Shown here: positions 34,594 through 43,149 of the stretch, piece by piece | How the letters are laid out: the number at the start of each line of letters is the position of its first letter | Numbering within the stretch: the stretch's first letter is position 1 | Origin: an uncultured Fretibacterium sp. | GTDB lineage: Bacteria > Synergistota > Synergistia > Synergistales > Aminobacteriaceae | DNA length: 54,315 nucleotides | Reading direction: 5' to 3' | NCBI GenBank assembly: GCA_937915755.1 | Contig: CALGGR010000182.1 | Location: forward strand, 1 to 54,315 | Notes under the pieces: model-generated | What the model was told of the DNA's origin: nothing | The model's input: only the letters and a program-made list of their open reading frames with translations | Databases searched by the model: none | Translations under genes and position numbers: made by a program

Positions 34594-36696
34594 TCACGAA
34601 TCACCCACAATCTCAGCTTTTATAGCCGGGAAATCAGCAAGAACATTAGCGACCTTCTCGTATTCTCCGTCTATTTCTTTAGCGATTGACTTCAGAGTTC
34701 CGCTTATATCTGCATCACTGATTTCATTGGGGAAGATTTTCACCGAAATCGTATTTCCTTCAACGTTCATTACAGGGAAGACAAAGGACGCGCACTGATG
34801 CTTCTGGAAATGTAGATGCTGTTCGAGCTTGAATGCCAGTCTGTTTGCGAGGGACAATGCCATAAATTCGGAGAGAGCATAGCCCTGCACGTTACGCCAC
34901 GTCCCATACTGCTCCTTGAGCTCACCGAGAGTATCGAAAACTTTTGAGTAAATCATCTTGCAGGACTCCGATATTTCTTTATTTCCGATAGACTTTACTT
35001 CCCTCTGAAGTTCTGGCGGAAGCTGACGAATACAGCTCATCATTTCAGCCTGTATCAGCCTCGCTTCATCAAGACTGCGCTGATTCCTGTACTCAAGATA
35101 ATGCCTGCTTATCACCCTGTCAGACTGAACATCACAGCCGTCGAGGACTCGGAGAAGTGCTGTTACATTGAGCAGAATATCAACAGGAACATTTACACCC
35201 TCCGCGCGTTCCTTAAGCGGTCTCATTGTCTCGCTGAACTTTTCAGGCCCAAGAATGAGATTACCAGCTTTCATTATCTTGTCATCGTCCTTCAGTCGCA
35301 CAGGATCGTTTTTCTTAAGAATGGTGTATCTTCTGTGATGAGCCGCAATTAAAGGAACACAGCTCGATAATATCTCAGAATTAGCCGGATACTTTTCATT
35401 CATGAAGTACCTTTCGGGATCACTTCTAAGGACTTCGCCGGTCAAAAGGTGATGGAGTTCACGGACTGCTGAAGGGAACAATCCTAGCGGGAAAAGATTT
35501 TCGTCATTGACATCCTCATCTCTGACGGCAACAGGGTATGAAAGCGCGGTATGCCCAATGTCATGAAGGTATATAGACGCTATAAGAAGCGCGAGAGGCA
35601 GAGGGTCTTTATCCGTGAAACCTATCTTCTCTATTTCACTTCCGGCGCACCTGAAAAGATTTGCAGCAAGCTCCATCAGCCTCTTGGAATGTCTGCGGCT
35701 GTGTTCAACTGTCTCAGGTATCTGGTCGCCAAGCCAAAGGTTAGACCACTTGCACGTCAGAAGCTCCTGAATGTAATCTGCCCATTCATTCCCTCCGGCG
35801 CACTTTCTGAGCCGCCTGAATAATTCCTCGCCCGTTCCGTAAGGTTTCTCGCGTGCCTTCTCATAGCTCTTCAGTAGAGTGCCGGCCATGAGCTCAGAGT
35901 CTTTCACCCACTGAGGAAGGGAGCTTTTATCCGTCTCCGTGTTCTTATACACGGCTTTAAGCATGTTTATCTCCTCGTCAAGTGATGAGTAAGCATAGCC
36001 CAGAGGAATGCTCATAACTTCGTAAGCTGCCTGAGAACCCTCAAAAGAGTAAAGGCAAGGCAACGAATGAAGCTGTGCATACATCATGGCAAATCCTGAT
36101 ACAGCCTTATAGCCTCCTGTGGAGCATATGATTACTTCTTCATCTGGCCTCTTGCCCTCTATGAGCTTGTCAAATTCTGAGAATAGATCTGATACGGAAG
36201 ATAAAAACTCTTCACGGCTGTCTACTTTTATCGGCAGAGGAATGATTGCGGAACTGTCGCGGCTGCATATCAACTTTATTCCGCTGAAAAGTGGCCTCAA
36301 ACGATTAAGGCATACGGTTGTAATTTCGGATGTAAGAATTGATTTCGGGTCTTCTGACGGCAGCATAATTATTCGCAGTTCGTCAACCTCCGGAGCCTTA
36401 CCCTGAAGCGTATCGCTCAACCAGCGCATTATCGTCTGAACTTCAGCACTCGGAAACTTAAATGACGATCCGAATTTCGGGTCCCTGATAATATCCCCGA
36501 AGCTCTCAGGATTCTTCATGAGTTCAATGGCTGAAAGCCTGTCCGCATAATCCCGGCTTCCCTCAGGGTTAAGAACAGCCTCTATGATCTTTGCATCCGT
36601 AAGAGGAGGAGGAGAATCAAGAAGACGCTTCACACTCGGCAATGATGTTACAGCCGAAGTCCCTGATGTACATATCATCAAAATATGTCTTCCCAT
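34594..36696 (-). CDS. CARF-HD protein (predicted cyclic-oligoadenylate sensor with HD hydrolase)
   Basis: About 700 residues from the ATG at 36696 (a GTG at 36708 is possible; numbering here uses the GTG). Residues about 8-235 form a CARF domain: the opening strand ILMICTSGTSAVTSL and the ligand-contacting EVIICSTGGYKAVSGFAMMYA motif. About 320-540 form an HD domain with ligands in VEHSRRHSKRL, IYLHDIGHTAL, LIAAHHRRY and RVLDGCDVQSD. CARF domains bind the cyclic oligoadenylates made by Cas10; HD domains are metal phosphohydrolases or nucleases. It is the first gene of the polymerase operon and is divergent from cas6, so it links the polymerase to the CRISPR signal. Confidence 0.85.
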   Translation of the reverse strand: MGRHILMICTSGTSAVTSLPSVKRLLDSPPPLTDAKIIEAVLNPEGSRDYADRLSAIELMKNPESFGDIIRDPKFGSSFKFPSAEVQTIMRWLSDTLQGKAPEVDELRIIMLPSEDPKSILTSEITTVCLNRLRPLFSGIKLICSRDSSAIIPLPIKVDSREEFLSSVSDLFSEFDKLIEGKRPDEEVIICSTGGYKAVSGFAMMYAQLHSLPCLYSFEGSQAAYEVMSIPLGYAYSSLDEEINMLKAVYKNTETDKSSLPQWVKDSELMAGTLLKSYEKAREKPYGTGEELFRRLRKCAGGNEWADYIQELLTCKWSNLWLGDQIPETVEHSRRHSKRLMELAANLFRCAGSEIEKIGFTDKDPLPLALLIASIYLHDIGHTALSYPVAVRDEDVNDENLFPLGLFPSAVRELHHLLTGEVLRSDPERYFMNEKYPANSEILSSCVPLIAAHHRRYTILKKNDPVRLKDDDKIMKAGNLILGPEKFSETMRPLKERAEGVNVPVDILLNVTALLRVLDGCDVQSDRVISRHYLEYRNQRSLDEARLIQAEMMSCIRQLPPELQREVKSIGNKEISESCKMIYSKVFDTLGELKEQYGTWRNVQGYALSEFMALSLANRLAFKLEQHLHFQKHQCASFVFPVMNVEGNTISVKIFPNEISDADISGTLKSIAKEIDGEYEKVANVLADFPAIKAEIVGDS

Positions 36697-36764
36697 AAAT
36701 TTTTGCACTTCCCGGATTTTTGATTGCTATATATTTTACAGCATCTTGAAGAAATTTGGTGTCT

Positions 36765-36790
36765 TTCACTCAAATACATTTTATTATTAC
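36765..36790 (+). promoter_or_regulatory. Island-specific promoter element before cas6
   Basis: TTCACTCAAATAC...TTATTATTAC. The same element, at the same internal spacing, lies before the units starting at 45525, 48362 and 52300. The TTATTAT part is a plausible -10 box. The rest of the divergent region (36697-36860) also has to hold the minus-strand promoter of the CARF-HD operon. Confidence 0.6.
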
Positions 36791-36860
36791 TGGAAGAGAG
36801 GCAGAGATGAAAGGCTATGTGCTTGCTATAATAACTCAATTCAGGAGGTCTCGTTTAAGA

Positions 36861-37625
36861 ATGCACATAACTTTTTCGTTCACATCACAAGAGTTTTCAT
36901 ATGTTCGTCTTCCGTCCGCAAACCTGCATTTGTTTCAGTCAATGCTTTATTCACTGCTTCCTGACGAATTGGCCTCAAGGCTTCATGATGAGGGCTTTGA
37001 CTCTGAAGGACGGAGAATGAAACTATTCGCTATGGGATGGCCCGTATCATCATCACGTCCTCAGTTCGGAGAAGGTACGGTAGTTTTTCCGCTCCCTATG
37101 AAACTAACGGTTAGTACGCCGGTGAATGAACTTGCCTCAGCATTCGCAGCAGGTGCAATGAGCAGGGAGGACATTAGAATCGGGAACAACCATCTGATTT
37201 GCAGCGGCATTGAGAAGCAGGCGCAGAAAATAAATTCGGAGGCTGTAACAGTAAGGACTCTCTCACCCATTACTTGCTATGAAGCATCCGAGAGAAATGG
37301 CAGGCAGTACACGGAATATTTTGCTTACGACGATGAAAGATTCGTGAAGGGCATACACTTCAACCTGCTTCGGAAATTCAGGCTGCTTTACCCGGAAAAG
37401 GACATTCCGGAGGACAGCTTCAGTATAACTCCCGCTGGAAGGCTCAAAGAAAGAGTCTCAATGTTCGAGAAGGGAGGGCTTTTCCCGATTAAAGGCTGGT
37501 GGGGGAAATTCAGACTCGCGGGGAACAGGGAGCTTCTCCAAACCGCGATCGACTGCGGATTAGGCGCAAAGAACAGCTCAGGATGGGGCTGCATAACAAT
37601 CGAAAGGGGACAAACACAACCATGA
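36861..37625 (+). CDS. cas6: CRISPR repeat endoribonuclease Cas6
   Basis: The 254-residue product cuts the precursor CRISPR RNA within each repeat. The start at 36861 gives the typical Cas6 opening MHITFSFTSQ...PSANLHLFQSMLYSLL; an upstream in-frame ATG would add an untypical extension. A probable catalytic histidine is in SRLHDEGFDSEGRRMKLFAM (about residue 42). The C-terminal glycine-rich RNA-binding loop is present (GLGAKNSSGWGCI). The gene is at the front of the CRISPR genes, overlaps the next start by 4 bp, and would serve all three arrays because their repeats end in the same GGATTGAAAC. Confidence 0.92.
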   Translation: MHITFSFTSQEFSYVRLPSANLHLFQSMLYSLLPDELASRLHDEGFDSEGRRMKLFAMGWPVSSSRPQFGEGTVVFPLPMKLTVSTPVNELASAFAAGAMSREDIRIGNNHLICSGIEKQAQKINSEAVTVRTLSPITCYEASERNGRQYTEYFAYDDERFVKGIHFNLLRKFRLLYPEKDIPEDSFSITPAGRLKERVSMFEKGGLFPIKGWWGKFRLAGNRELLQTAIDCGLGAKNSSGWGCITIERGQTQP

Positions 37626-38743
37626 TGCAGATCACAGTATCAACTTGCGGAACAAGCATTTTCACGAATGGCACAGGAGGCGACGACGTAAAATTCCTCC
37701 GCGAAAACGCAAACAAGAACGAGGCCGAATACACTCCCGAAGAACTGGAGAGGATTGAGCGAATCATCGGTGAAAAACGCGGGAAACTTTCCTCAGCATC
37801 TCCGAAGGAAGTACAGGCACTCTCGGCGGAACTGAACGGCTTCATCAGCTTCTACGGAAACGGAGCGGAACTCAGCGAGGCAAAGCAGAATATCCACTAC
37901 CTCATTCACACGGACACCTATCAGGGTAGAAAGGCTGCCGAACTTATACAGGCTTGGGGGAGTGCCAACAACATCAAAATGCAGACAGTCCTTATCGATG
38001 ACCTCAACACGGGGAGCATTGAGGAGTTCAGGCTCGGCGTGAATAACCTCGTCGAGTGGTGCGCGTGGACGCTTCCAGGCTACCGTTCGCAGGGCTACAG
38101 GGTAATCTTCAACCTTGTTGGAGGCTTCAAGTCCTTGCAGGGTTACATGCAGACGCTCGGAATGTTCTACGCTGATGAGACTGTTTACATCTTCGAAACG
38201 GGCGGCGAACTTCTCAGAATCCCGAAGATGCCCGTCGATTTCTCGGCTAATGCTAAGAAGGCAGTCCTCGATAACTTCAATGCCTTCAGGCTCATGCAGC
38301 GCGAAAGCATACCGCGTTCAGAGTGTTCGGGCATTCCTGAAACTCTGCTTGACATCATCGACGGAAAGTGCGGCATCTCAGCATGGGGTCATATCATCTG
38401 GGAGGAGGTTCAGCACGAGGTCTACAGCAAGGAAGTTCTGCCACCCCTCTCGGAAAAGGTCATAATCAGCGTGAAGGCAAGAGAGAAAGCCGAAACCTTC
38501 TCTCCTGACAGGATCACTCGCTTCAATCAGGCAGTCGATAAACTCTCCCGCTACATTGACACGGGGAGGAAAGAGAGCCTTAACACTTGCGCTCTCCGTC
38601 AGCTCAAGAGCAATCCCGTTCCGCCGTCAACACACGAGTTCAACCTCTGGCCGGACATGGGAGGTTGGCGCGGATTCTGCCATTATGACGAGAACAACAA
38701 TCTCATCATTGACGATATGGACATGGGGCTTGGACATCGTTAG
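37622..38743 (+). CDS. CARF-RelE-like effector
   Basis: The 373-residue product has an N-terminal CARF domain (about 1-205; VSTCGTSIFTN and VIFNLVGGFKSLQGYMQTLG), of the kind that binds cyclic oligoadenylates. A linker (205-275) leads to a C-terminal domain (about 276-373). That domain has a RelE/ParE-toxin-like pattern: INxxVDKLxxYIDTGRKESL, ALRQLKSNPVPPSTHEFNLW and GFCHYDENNNLIIDDM. RelE-type domains cut ribosome-bound mRNA. It overlaps cas6 by ATGA coupling and is followed by a tiny CRISPR array. I infer an RNA-cleaving effector activated by Cas10 signalling; the toxin assignment is by pattern. Confidence 0.82.
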   Translation: MMQITVSTCGTSIFTNGTGGDDVKFLRENANKNEAEYTPEELERIERIIGEKRGKLSSASPKEVQALSAELNGFISFYGNGAELSEAKQNIHYLIHTDTYQGRKAAELIQAWGSANNIKMQTVLIDDLNTGSIEEFRLGVNNLVEWCAWTLPGYRSQGYRVIFNLVGGFKSLQGYMQTLGMFYADETVYIFETGGELLRIPKMPVDFSANAKKAVLDNFNAFRLMQRESIPRSECSGIPETLLDIIDGKCGISAWGHIIWEEVQHEVYSKEVLPPLSEKVIISVKAREKAETFSPDRITRFNQAVDKLSRYIDTGRKESLNTCALRQLKSNPVPPSTHEFNLWPDMGGWRGFCHYDENNNLIIDDMDMGLGHR

Positions 38744-38748
38744 TCGGA

Positions 38749-38903
38749 TTTTCTGACGGTTATCGGCTCTTGGAGGTCGACTCCGGAGCTGAAAATCTGT
38801 CTTGCTGTGTTTGTGAGGGATTACGAATTTCGAGGGCTTGTGCTTGCGTAGTCCCTGCAAACATGTTAGTATTTTTAATATAGTATTTGCAAGGGCGTTG
38901 AGG
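38749..38903 (+). promoter_or_regulatory. CRISPR leader 1 with promoter
   Basis: This leader is closely similar to the one before the main array: a hairpin GATTTTC/GAAAATC, the GGTCGACTCCGGAGCTGAAAA block, an imperfect inverted repeat (TTTGTGAGGGATTACG and CGTAGTCCCTGCAAAC) and the promoter TTGCGT (38844-38849)-17-TAGTAT (38867-38872). Confidence 0.8.
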
Positions 38904-38996
38904 ATAACGAACCTTCCTGTAAGGGATTGAAACTCAGCCATCGGTGTCGTAACCTCACTGACAAGCATGCCGAACCTTCCTAATAAGGGATTAAGC
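38904..38996 (+). CRISPR. Mini CRISPR array 1 (two repeats, one spacer)
   Basis: The first repeat (38904-38933) matches the main-array repeat except near its 5' end and centre. One spacer of about 33-36 nt follows, then a degenerate final repeat (from about 38966) that runs into a terminator. It sits directly after the CARF-RelE gene and before cmr1. Confidence 0.82.
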
Positions 38997-39020
38997 TCCT
39001 AACTCAATAGGGGCTTTTTT
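38993..39020 (+). terminator. Terminator fused to the last repeat of mini array 1
   Basis: AAGCTCCT...AGGGGC followed by TTTTTT. The same AAGCTCC...GGGGGC-T design ends all three arrays. Confidence 0.88.
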
Positions 39021-39021
39021 G

Positions 39022-39050
39022 TTGCAGATATCTTTATCCAGCGTTATAAT
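39022..39050 (+). promoter_or_regulatory. Promoter of the cmr operon
   Basis: TTGCAG (39022-39027) and TATAAT (39045-39050) are 17 nt apart, about 35 bp before the cmr1 start codon. Confidence 0.7.
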
Positions 39051-39083
39051 ATAAAAATCCAATCCATAAAAGGGGGCTACACA

Positions 39084-40256
39084 TTGCAGAGCATCACCGA
39101 AAAACTCGGCGCACCTCCACTTCTGCCTTCCGTTGGGAAACCGCCGTCATTGCGTGAGCTGAGTCTGAGAATCACAGTTTCCACTCCTATGGCGGGCGGG
39201 GGAGTTGAAGCCGGAATAGTTGACACTCAGAGGCCGGTTCGTGTTCCGTCAATAAGGGGTCATCTTCGCTACTGGTGGCGCATGATGAACATGAACAGTC
39301 AGGACAAAGACGAAAGAGAAGCCGAAATTTGGGGAAGCACGGAAAAGCCCGGCAAAGTTTACGTTGATGTCCCGGAACAGCCGAATGTATTGATGCGTTA
39401 CTGCGATAATAATTTCGACTTCAACAGATCCGGCCCGGAAATATACGCGCTTTTCTCATCGCTTCCGAACAGACAAGCTCCAGGAAAAAATATAGCCCAC
39501 GAAAATTTCACGTTTACTCTCAGCCTGAAATACCCAGAACAGTTTAATGATGATGTGAGACTCGCTTTGTCGGCATGGATTTACTTCGGCGGATTGGGCG
39601 CGAGAACTCGAAGGGGCTGCGGAAGCCTGTCATGCGATAAAGTTCCTGTAACTCTGCGCGAGATCATAGAGGCAGCTCCGCATATCACATTGTGGCGCAA
39701 AAACTCCGCCGGCAATAATCCTATGTCGGCTTGGTCTTACGCTGTCAAACGCTACAGGGATTACAGGCAGAGAAGGAACAACGGACAGGAAAACAGACCG
39801 GGAAGGTCGAAGTGGCCGGAACCTGATTCTATCAGGATAATGACAGGTAAGTACCCCGACAAGCATAAGCCCAGAAATTATTTACCGCTCCCTTCATTCC
39901 CCCGCGCTGCTTTAGGGATGCCGATAATATTCCACTTCAAGGGCATAGGCGAACCTGACGACGTTGAAGTAATACCGAACCTGAAAGACTCCAGCAGAAT
40001 GGCAAGCCCAGTAATCACTAAGGCACTCTGCGACAACGGCACATGGTATTCAGCCGTGATAATACTTCCGCATGATGATATTTTCGGAACAAAGTTAAAG
40101 TTCAAGACAAAATCAAGAATCACTCACACGGAAGAAGTAAAACCGCTTAAGAGTAATGAATACAGCAAGCTCGAGACAATGCCGGGACAATCTGACGCAA
40201 TATCTGGCTTTGAGGAATTTATTTCGGGAGATTTCAAAAAGGAGGCGGCAATTTGA
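39084..40256 (+). CDS. cmr1: Type III-B effector subunit Cmr1
   Basis: The 390-residue RAMP protein caps the head of the Cmr complex near the 3' end of the crRNA. It shows the family signature ITVSTPMAGGGVEAG...VRVPSIRGHLRYWWR in the first 70 residues, and a glycine-rich motif FGGLGARTRRGCGSL in the middle. A TTG start with aaaggggg 7 nt upstream is used. It is the first gene of the cmr operon and overlaps cas10 by 4 bp. Confidence 0.93.
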   Translation: MQSITEKLGAPPLLPSVGKPPSLRELSLRITVSTPMAGGGVEAGIVDTQRPVRVPSIRGHLRYWWRMMNMNSQDKDEREAEIWGSTEKPGKVYVDVPEQPNVLMRYCDNNFDFNRSGPEIYALFSSLPNRQAPGKNIAHENFTFTLSLKYPEQFNDDVRLALSAWIYFGGLGARTRRGCGSLSCDKVPVTLREIIEAAPHITLWRKNSAGNNPMSAWSYAVKRYRDYRQRRNNGQENRPGRSKWPEPDSIRIMTGKYPDKHKPRNYLPLPSFPRAALGMPIIFHFKGIGEPDDVEVIPNLKDSSRMASPVITKALCDNGTWYSAVIILPHDDIFGTKLKFKTKSRITHTEEVKPLKSNEYSKLETMPGQSDAISGFEEFISGDFKKEAAI

Positions 40257-42052
40257 ATTACCTTCTTCAAATTTCAGTCGGGCCAGTTCAGGATTTCATC
40301 TCAGCGGCAAGAAGGACTCGTGATTTGTGGTTCGGGTCTAACATGCTCTCAGAAATAGCCAAAGCAACAGCAAGAAGCGTTAAGGACAGCGGTGGAAAGC
40401 TCATATTTCCAGCTCCATCAACTGAAGACGATCTGAATCCCAATTCTGATTTGAGCGTGGCAAATGTAATCCTGGCCGAGTTTGAAGAATCCGACTGCAT
40501 CACATTAAAATCCGTCTCAGACAAAGCATATGAGGCCGCCAAATCACGCCTTCGAGATTACGCCGATAAAGTTTTTGAGAAGATGAAATATTATATCGTC
40601 AAAGACAGATGGGATTCACAGCTTTATGACATAGTAGAGTTTTACAGCGCGTGGGTTACGATTGACGGTGATTATCATTCAGCCCGCAGAAAAGTGGCAA
40701 AGCTCCTCGCAGCCCGGAAGAATATCAGGGACTTCAGGCCTGACCCGATGGCCTGCCGAGAGTATAAGAGTTCCCTTGACGGCCTCCGTGAGAGCGTACT
40801 CATGCGAAATGATAGCAATGAAGAATTACGCGGACTTCCTAAGGGTGTACGCATAAAGCCAAAAGAGGCACTTGATGCAATCGGCCTCATAAAGCGCGTG
40901 CCCAATGAAGGAGACTGGGTATTTCCGTCAATATCGCGAGTTGCTCTTGACACATGGATACGGGGAAAAGGCAGTAAGTTCCTCTCTGATCCAGATTTTA
41001 AGGCTATCTGCGATGGGCTTGTCGAAACTGAAGCACTGAGCCGGGCAAAAGTTCAGGGCAATATATACGAGGCTTTCCCATATGACGGAGTTGTCCTGAT
41101 GCCTGAACGCTATAAATCAATGATTAAGGACAGCAGGGACGAGTTCACCTCTAAGAATCTATGCGGTAAAGCAGCTCTGTACATTGAGCACTCATTCAGG
41201 AAAGGCGATGCACCTTCAGAACCGTACCTTGCTTTTATCTGTGCTGACGGGGATAAGATGGGCAAAGCTCTTTCGGCCATGAAAAGCGCGGACGAACACA
41301 GGGAATTTTCGCGCGAACTTTCATCTTTTGCACTGAAAGCACGCAATGTAATCATCAAGAATCATGGAATTTGCGTTTACACAGGCGGAGATGATGTCAT
41401 GGCGTTTCTTCCGCTCGAAAAAGCTCTTCCGTGTTCAAGAGAACTTCACGACCTCTTCGGTGAAATCATGGGGAAGTACGGAGCTTCATTGTCAGTTGGA
41501 ATAGCAATAGCTCACGCGATGGAGGATTTAAGCTTTCTCTTTCAGTTTGGGCGTGAGGCTGAGGGCATCGCAAAGAAAGGCATTGACGGGAAAGCAGCAG
41601 AAAGAAACGTTGACAGGAACGGGCTTGCAGTATCGGTGCGTTCACGAGGAAATATCCCGTTTGTGGTGCGCGAACAATGGAAGAATAAGGACGGAGCTTC
41701 AGGACTTTCGGCAATGTCTCTTGATGAACGTCTTGAATGGTTTGCTGAACGCTTCATGAAGAACGAGATTCCTGCAAAATTCCCCTACGAACTCAGGGAG
41801 AACGCAAAATTCTATGACAACCGCGAAAATGATGACGATCTCAAGGGAGCCGTAATAAGCGACGTAATACGAATATTCAAACACAAAAAGGAAATAAGGC
41901 TTGATGACAGCGAGAAAAGTAACGTTGCCGAGTATATAAAGTCGAAAGTAATAAATGCTGACACTATCAGGGAACTTGCGGACGAGTTGATTTTGTCCCA
42001 GTGGATAACATCAGGAATGAAGGACGGTGAGGAACTTGAAGTACAGGATTAG
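40253..42052 (+). CDS. cas10: Cas10 (Cmr2), signalling polymerase without HD nuclease
   Basis: The 599-residue large subunit starts directly with the first palm domain (YLLQISVGPVQDFISAARRTRDLWFGS) and has no N-terminal HD nuclease, so it is shorter than usual. The cyclase palm is intact: YLAFICADGDKMGKAL near residue 325, and GICVYTGGDDVMAFLPLE with the GGDD near residue 378-381. This predicts cyclic oligoadenylate synthesis on target RNA binding but no DNA cutting. This fits with the nearby CARF proteins, which would carry out the response. Translation probably starts at a TTG preceded by aaggaggcgg. Confidence 0.95.
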   Translation: MNYLLQISVGPVQDFISAARRTRDLWFGSNMLSEIAKATARSVKDSGGKLIFPAPSTEDDLNPNSDLSVANVILAEFEESDCITLKSVSDKAYEAAKSRLRDYADKVFEKMKYYIVKDRWDSQLYDIVEFYSAWVTIDGDYHSARRKVAKLLAARKNIRDFRPDPMACREYKSSLDGLRESVLMRNDSNEELRGLPKGVRIKPKEALDAIGLIKRVPNEGDWVFPSISRVALDTWIRGKGSKFLSDPDFKAICDGLVETEALSRAKVQGNIYEAFPYDGVVLMPERYKSMIKDSRDEFTSKNLCGKAALYIEHSFRKGDAPSEPYLAFICADGDKMGKALSAMKSADEHREFSRELSSFALKARNVIIKNHGICVYTGGDDVMAFLPLEKALPCSRELHDLFGEIMGKYGASLSVGIAIAHAMEDLSFLFQFGREAEGIAKKGIDGKAAERNVDRNGLAVSVRSRGNIPFVVREQWKNKDGASGLSAMSLDERLEWFAERFMKNEIPAKFPYELRENAKFYDNRENDDDLKGAVISDVIRIFKHKKEIRLDDSEKSNVAEYIKSKVINADTIRELADELILSQWITSGMKDGEELEVQD

Positions 42053-43133
42053 TCCCGTTGACCCTCTAATCTCACGCGATGCCAGGCCGTTCGGAGCAGG
42101 AAGTCCCATGCACTCAATGAGCTGGCTGTCGAATACACTCATCGCTGGTGCGGTAAGAACAGTCTTATGGAAGAACAGCGGAGAGCCGGACAGCATCGAG
42201 ACCATGAAAGCACTGAAAGCCGCAGCTGTCAAAGGAATATTCCCTTTGCTTGAGGGAAAAATGTATTTCCCAAGACCTCTTGACATCATAAAGAGTGCAG
42301 AAAGCATATACCAGATAAAGCCTTGCGAGATACCTGAAGGCTGCGGGGCAAACATGCCGTTGGACGGGCTTCTGCCTTCAATGCCTGACGCTGAAGAGGA
42401 CTTCAAACCCGAAAAGTTAAACGCATTCTGGGAAAAGAATCTAATGATTAAGTGGCTTAAGGACGGGAAGAATGATTTTTCTCTTGACGAAAGCCGAACG
42501 CTTCCTGCACCTCCACAGGACGAGAGGGTTCACGCATGTATAGACAGGAAAACAGGAACTGCTGTCGACGGAAAATTATTCTCGACGAGAGGGCTTGACT
42601 TCATTCGTAAGGAAAGCAGCGGAAAAGGATTCGTCCGGGAACAGATCAGCATCGACATTGAAGGCTGTGAGCTTCCGGAAAAGTTCACTGCACCTCTGGG
42701 CGGTGAAAGAAGGCTGGCTGAATTTGAGATTTCTGAAGGCGACAAAGATTTATGGCAATACCCCCAAGAATTGCCTGAGTCCTTCGGCGAGAGGCTTAGA
42801 CTAATCCTCGCAGCTCCAGCTATATTCGCTAAAGGCTGGCTTCCTGACTGGATAGACGAAAACACTTTAACGGGAGAAATACCGAATACAAGCGTAACAG
42901 TGAAATTAGTCTCGGCCGTAACAGAGAGATGGCAGCCCGTCTCAGGCTGGGGCTATGAGCGCGGGAAGACAGGCCCGAAACCTATGCGCCGCGCTGTTCC
43001 TGCGGGAAGCGTATATTTCTTCAGAGTAACGAGCGGAACTTTAGAGGCTCAAGATATATGGCTGAAGTCAATATGCACTAATGAACAGAATATAAATGAC
43101 GGCTTCGGTCTTGTTCTTCCGGGACAATGGTAA
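42027..43133 (+). CDS. cmr3: Type III-B effector subunit Cmr3
   Basis: The 368-residue Cmr3/Csm4-like subunit binds the 5' handle of the crRNA beside Cas10. Its opening YRISPVDPLISRDARPFGAGSPMHSMSW is typical of Cmr3. The C-terminal glycine-rich loop (VSGWGYERGKTGPKPMRRAVPAGSVYFFRV) is also family-like. A GTG at 42027 overlaps the end of cas10 by 26 bp; a TTG nine bases later is possible. Confidence 0.92.
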   Translation: MRNLKYRISPVDPLISRDARPFGAGSPMHSMSWLSNTLIAGAVRTVLWKNSGEPDSIETMKALKAAAVKGIFPLLEGKMYFPRPLDIIKSAESIYQIKPCEIPEGCGANMPLDGLLPSMPDAEEDFKPEKLNAFWEKNLMIKWLKDGKNDFSLDESRTLPAPPQDERVHACIDRKTGTAVDGKLFSTRGLDFIRKESSGKGFVREQISIDIEGCELPEKFTAPLGGERRLAEFEISEGDKDLWQYPQELPESFGERLRLILAAPAIFAKGWLPDWIDENTLTGEIPNTSVTVKLVSAVTERWQPVSGWGYERGKTGPKPMRRAVPAGSVYFFRVTSGTLEAQDIWLKSICTNEQNINDGFGLVLPGQW

Positions 43134-43149
43134 ACGACAAGGAGAATTT

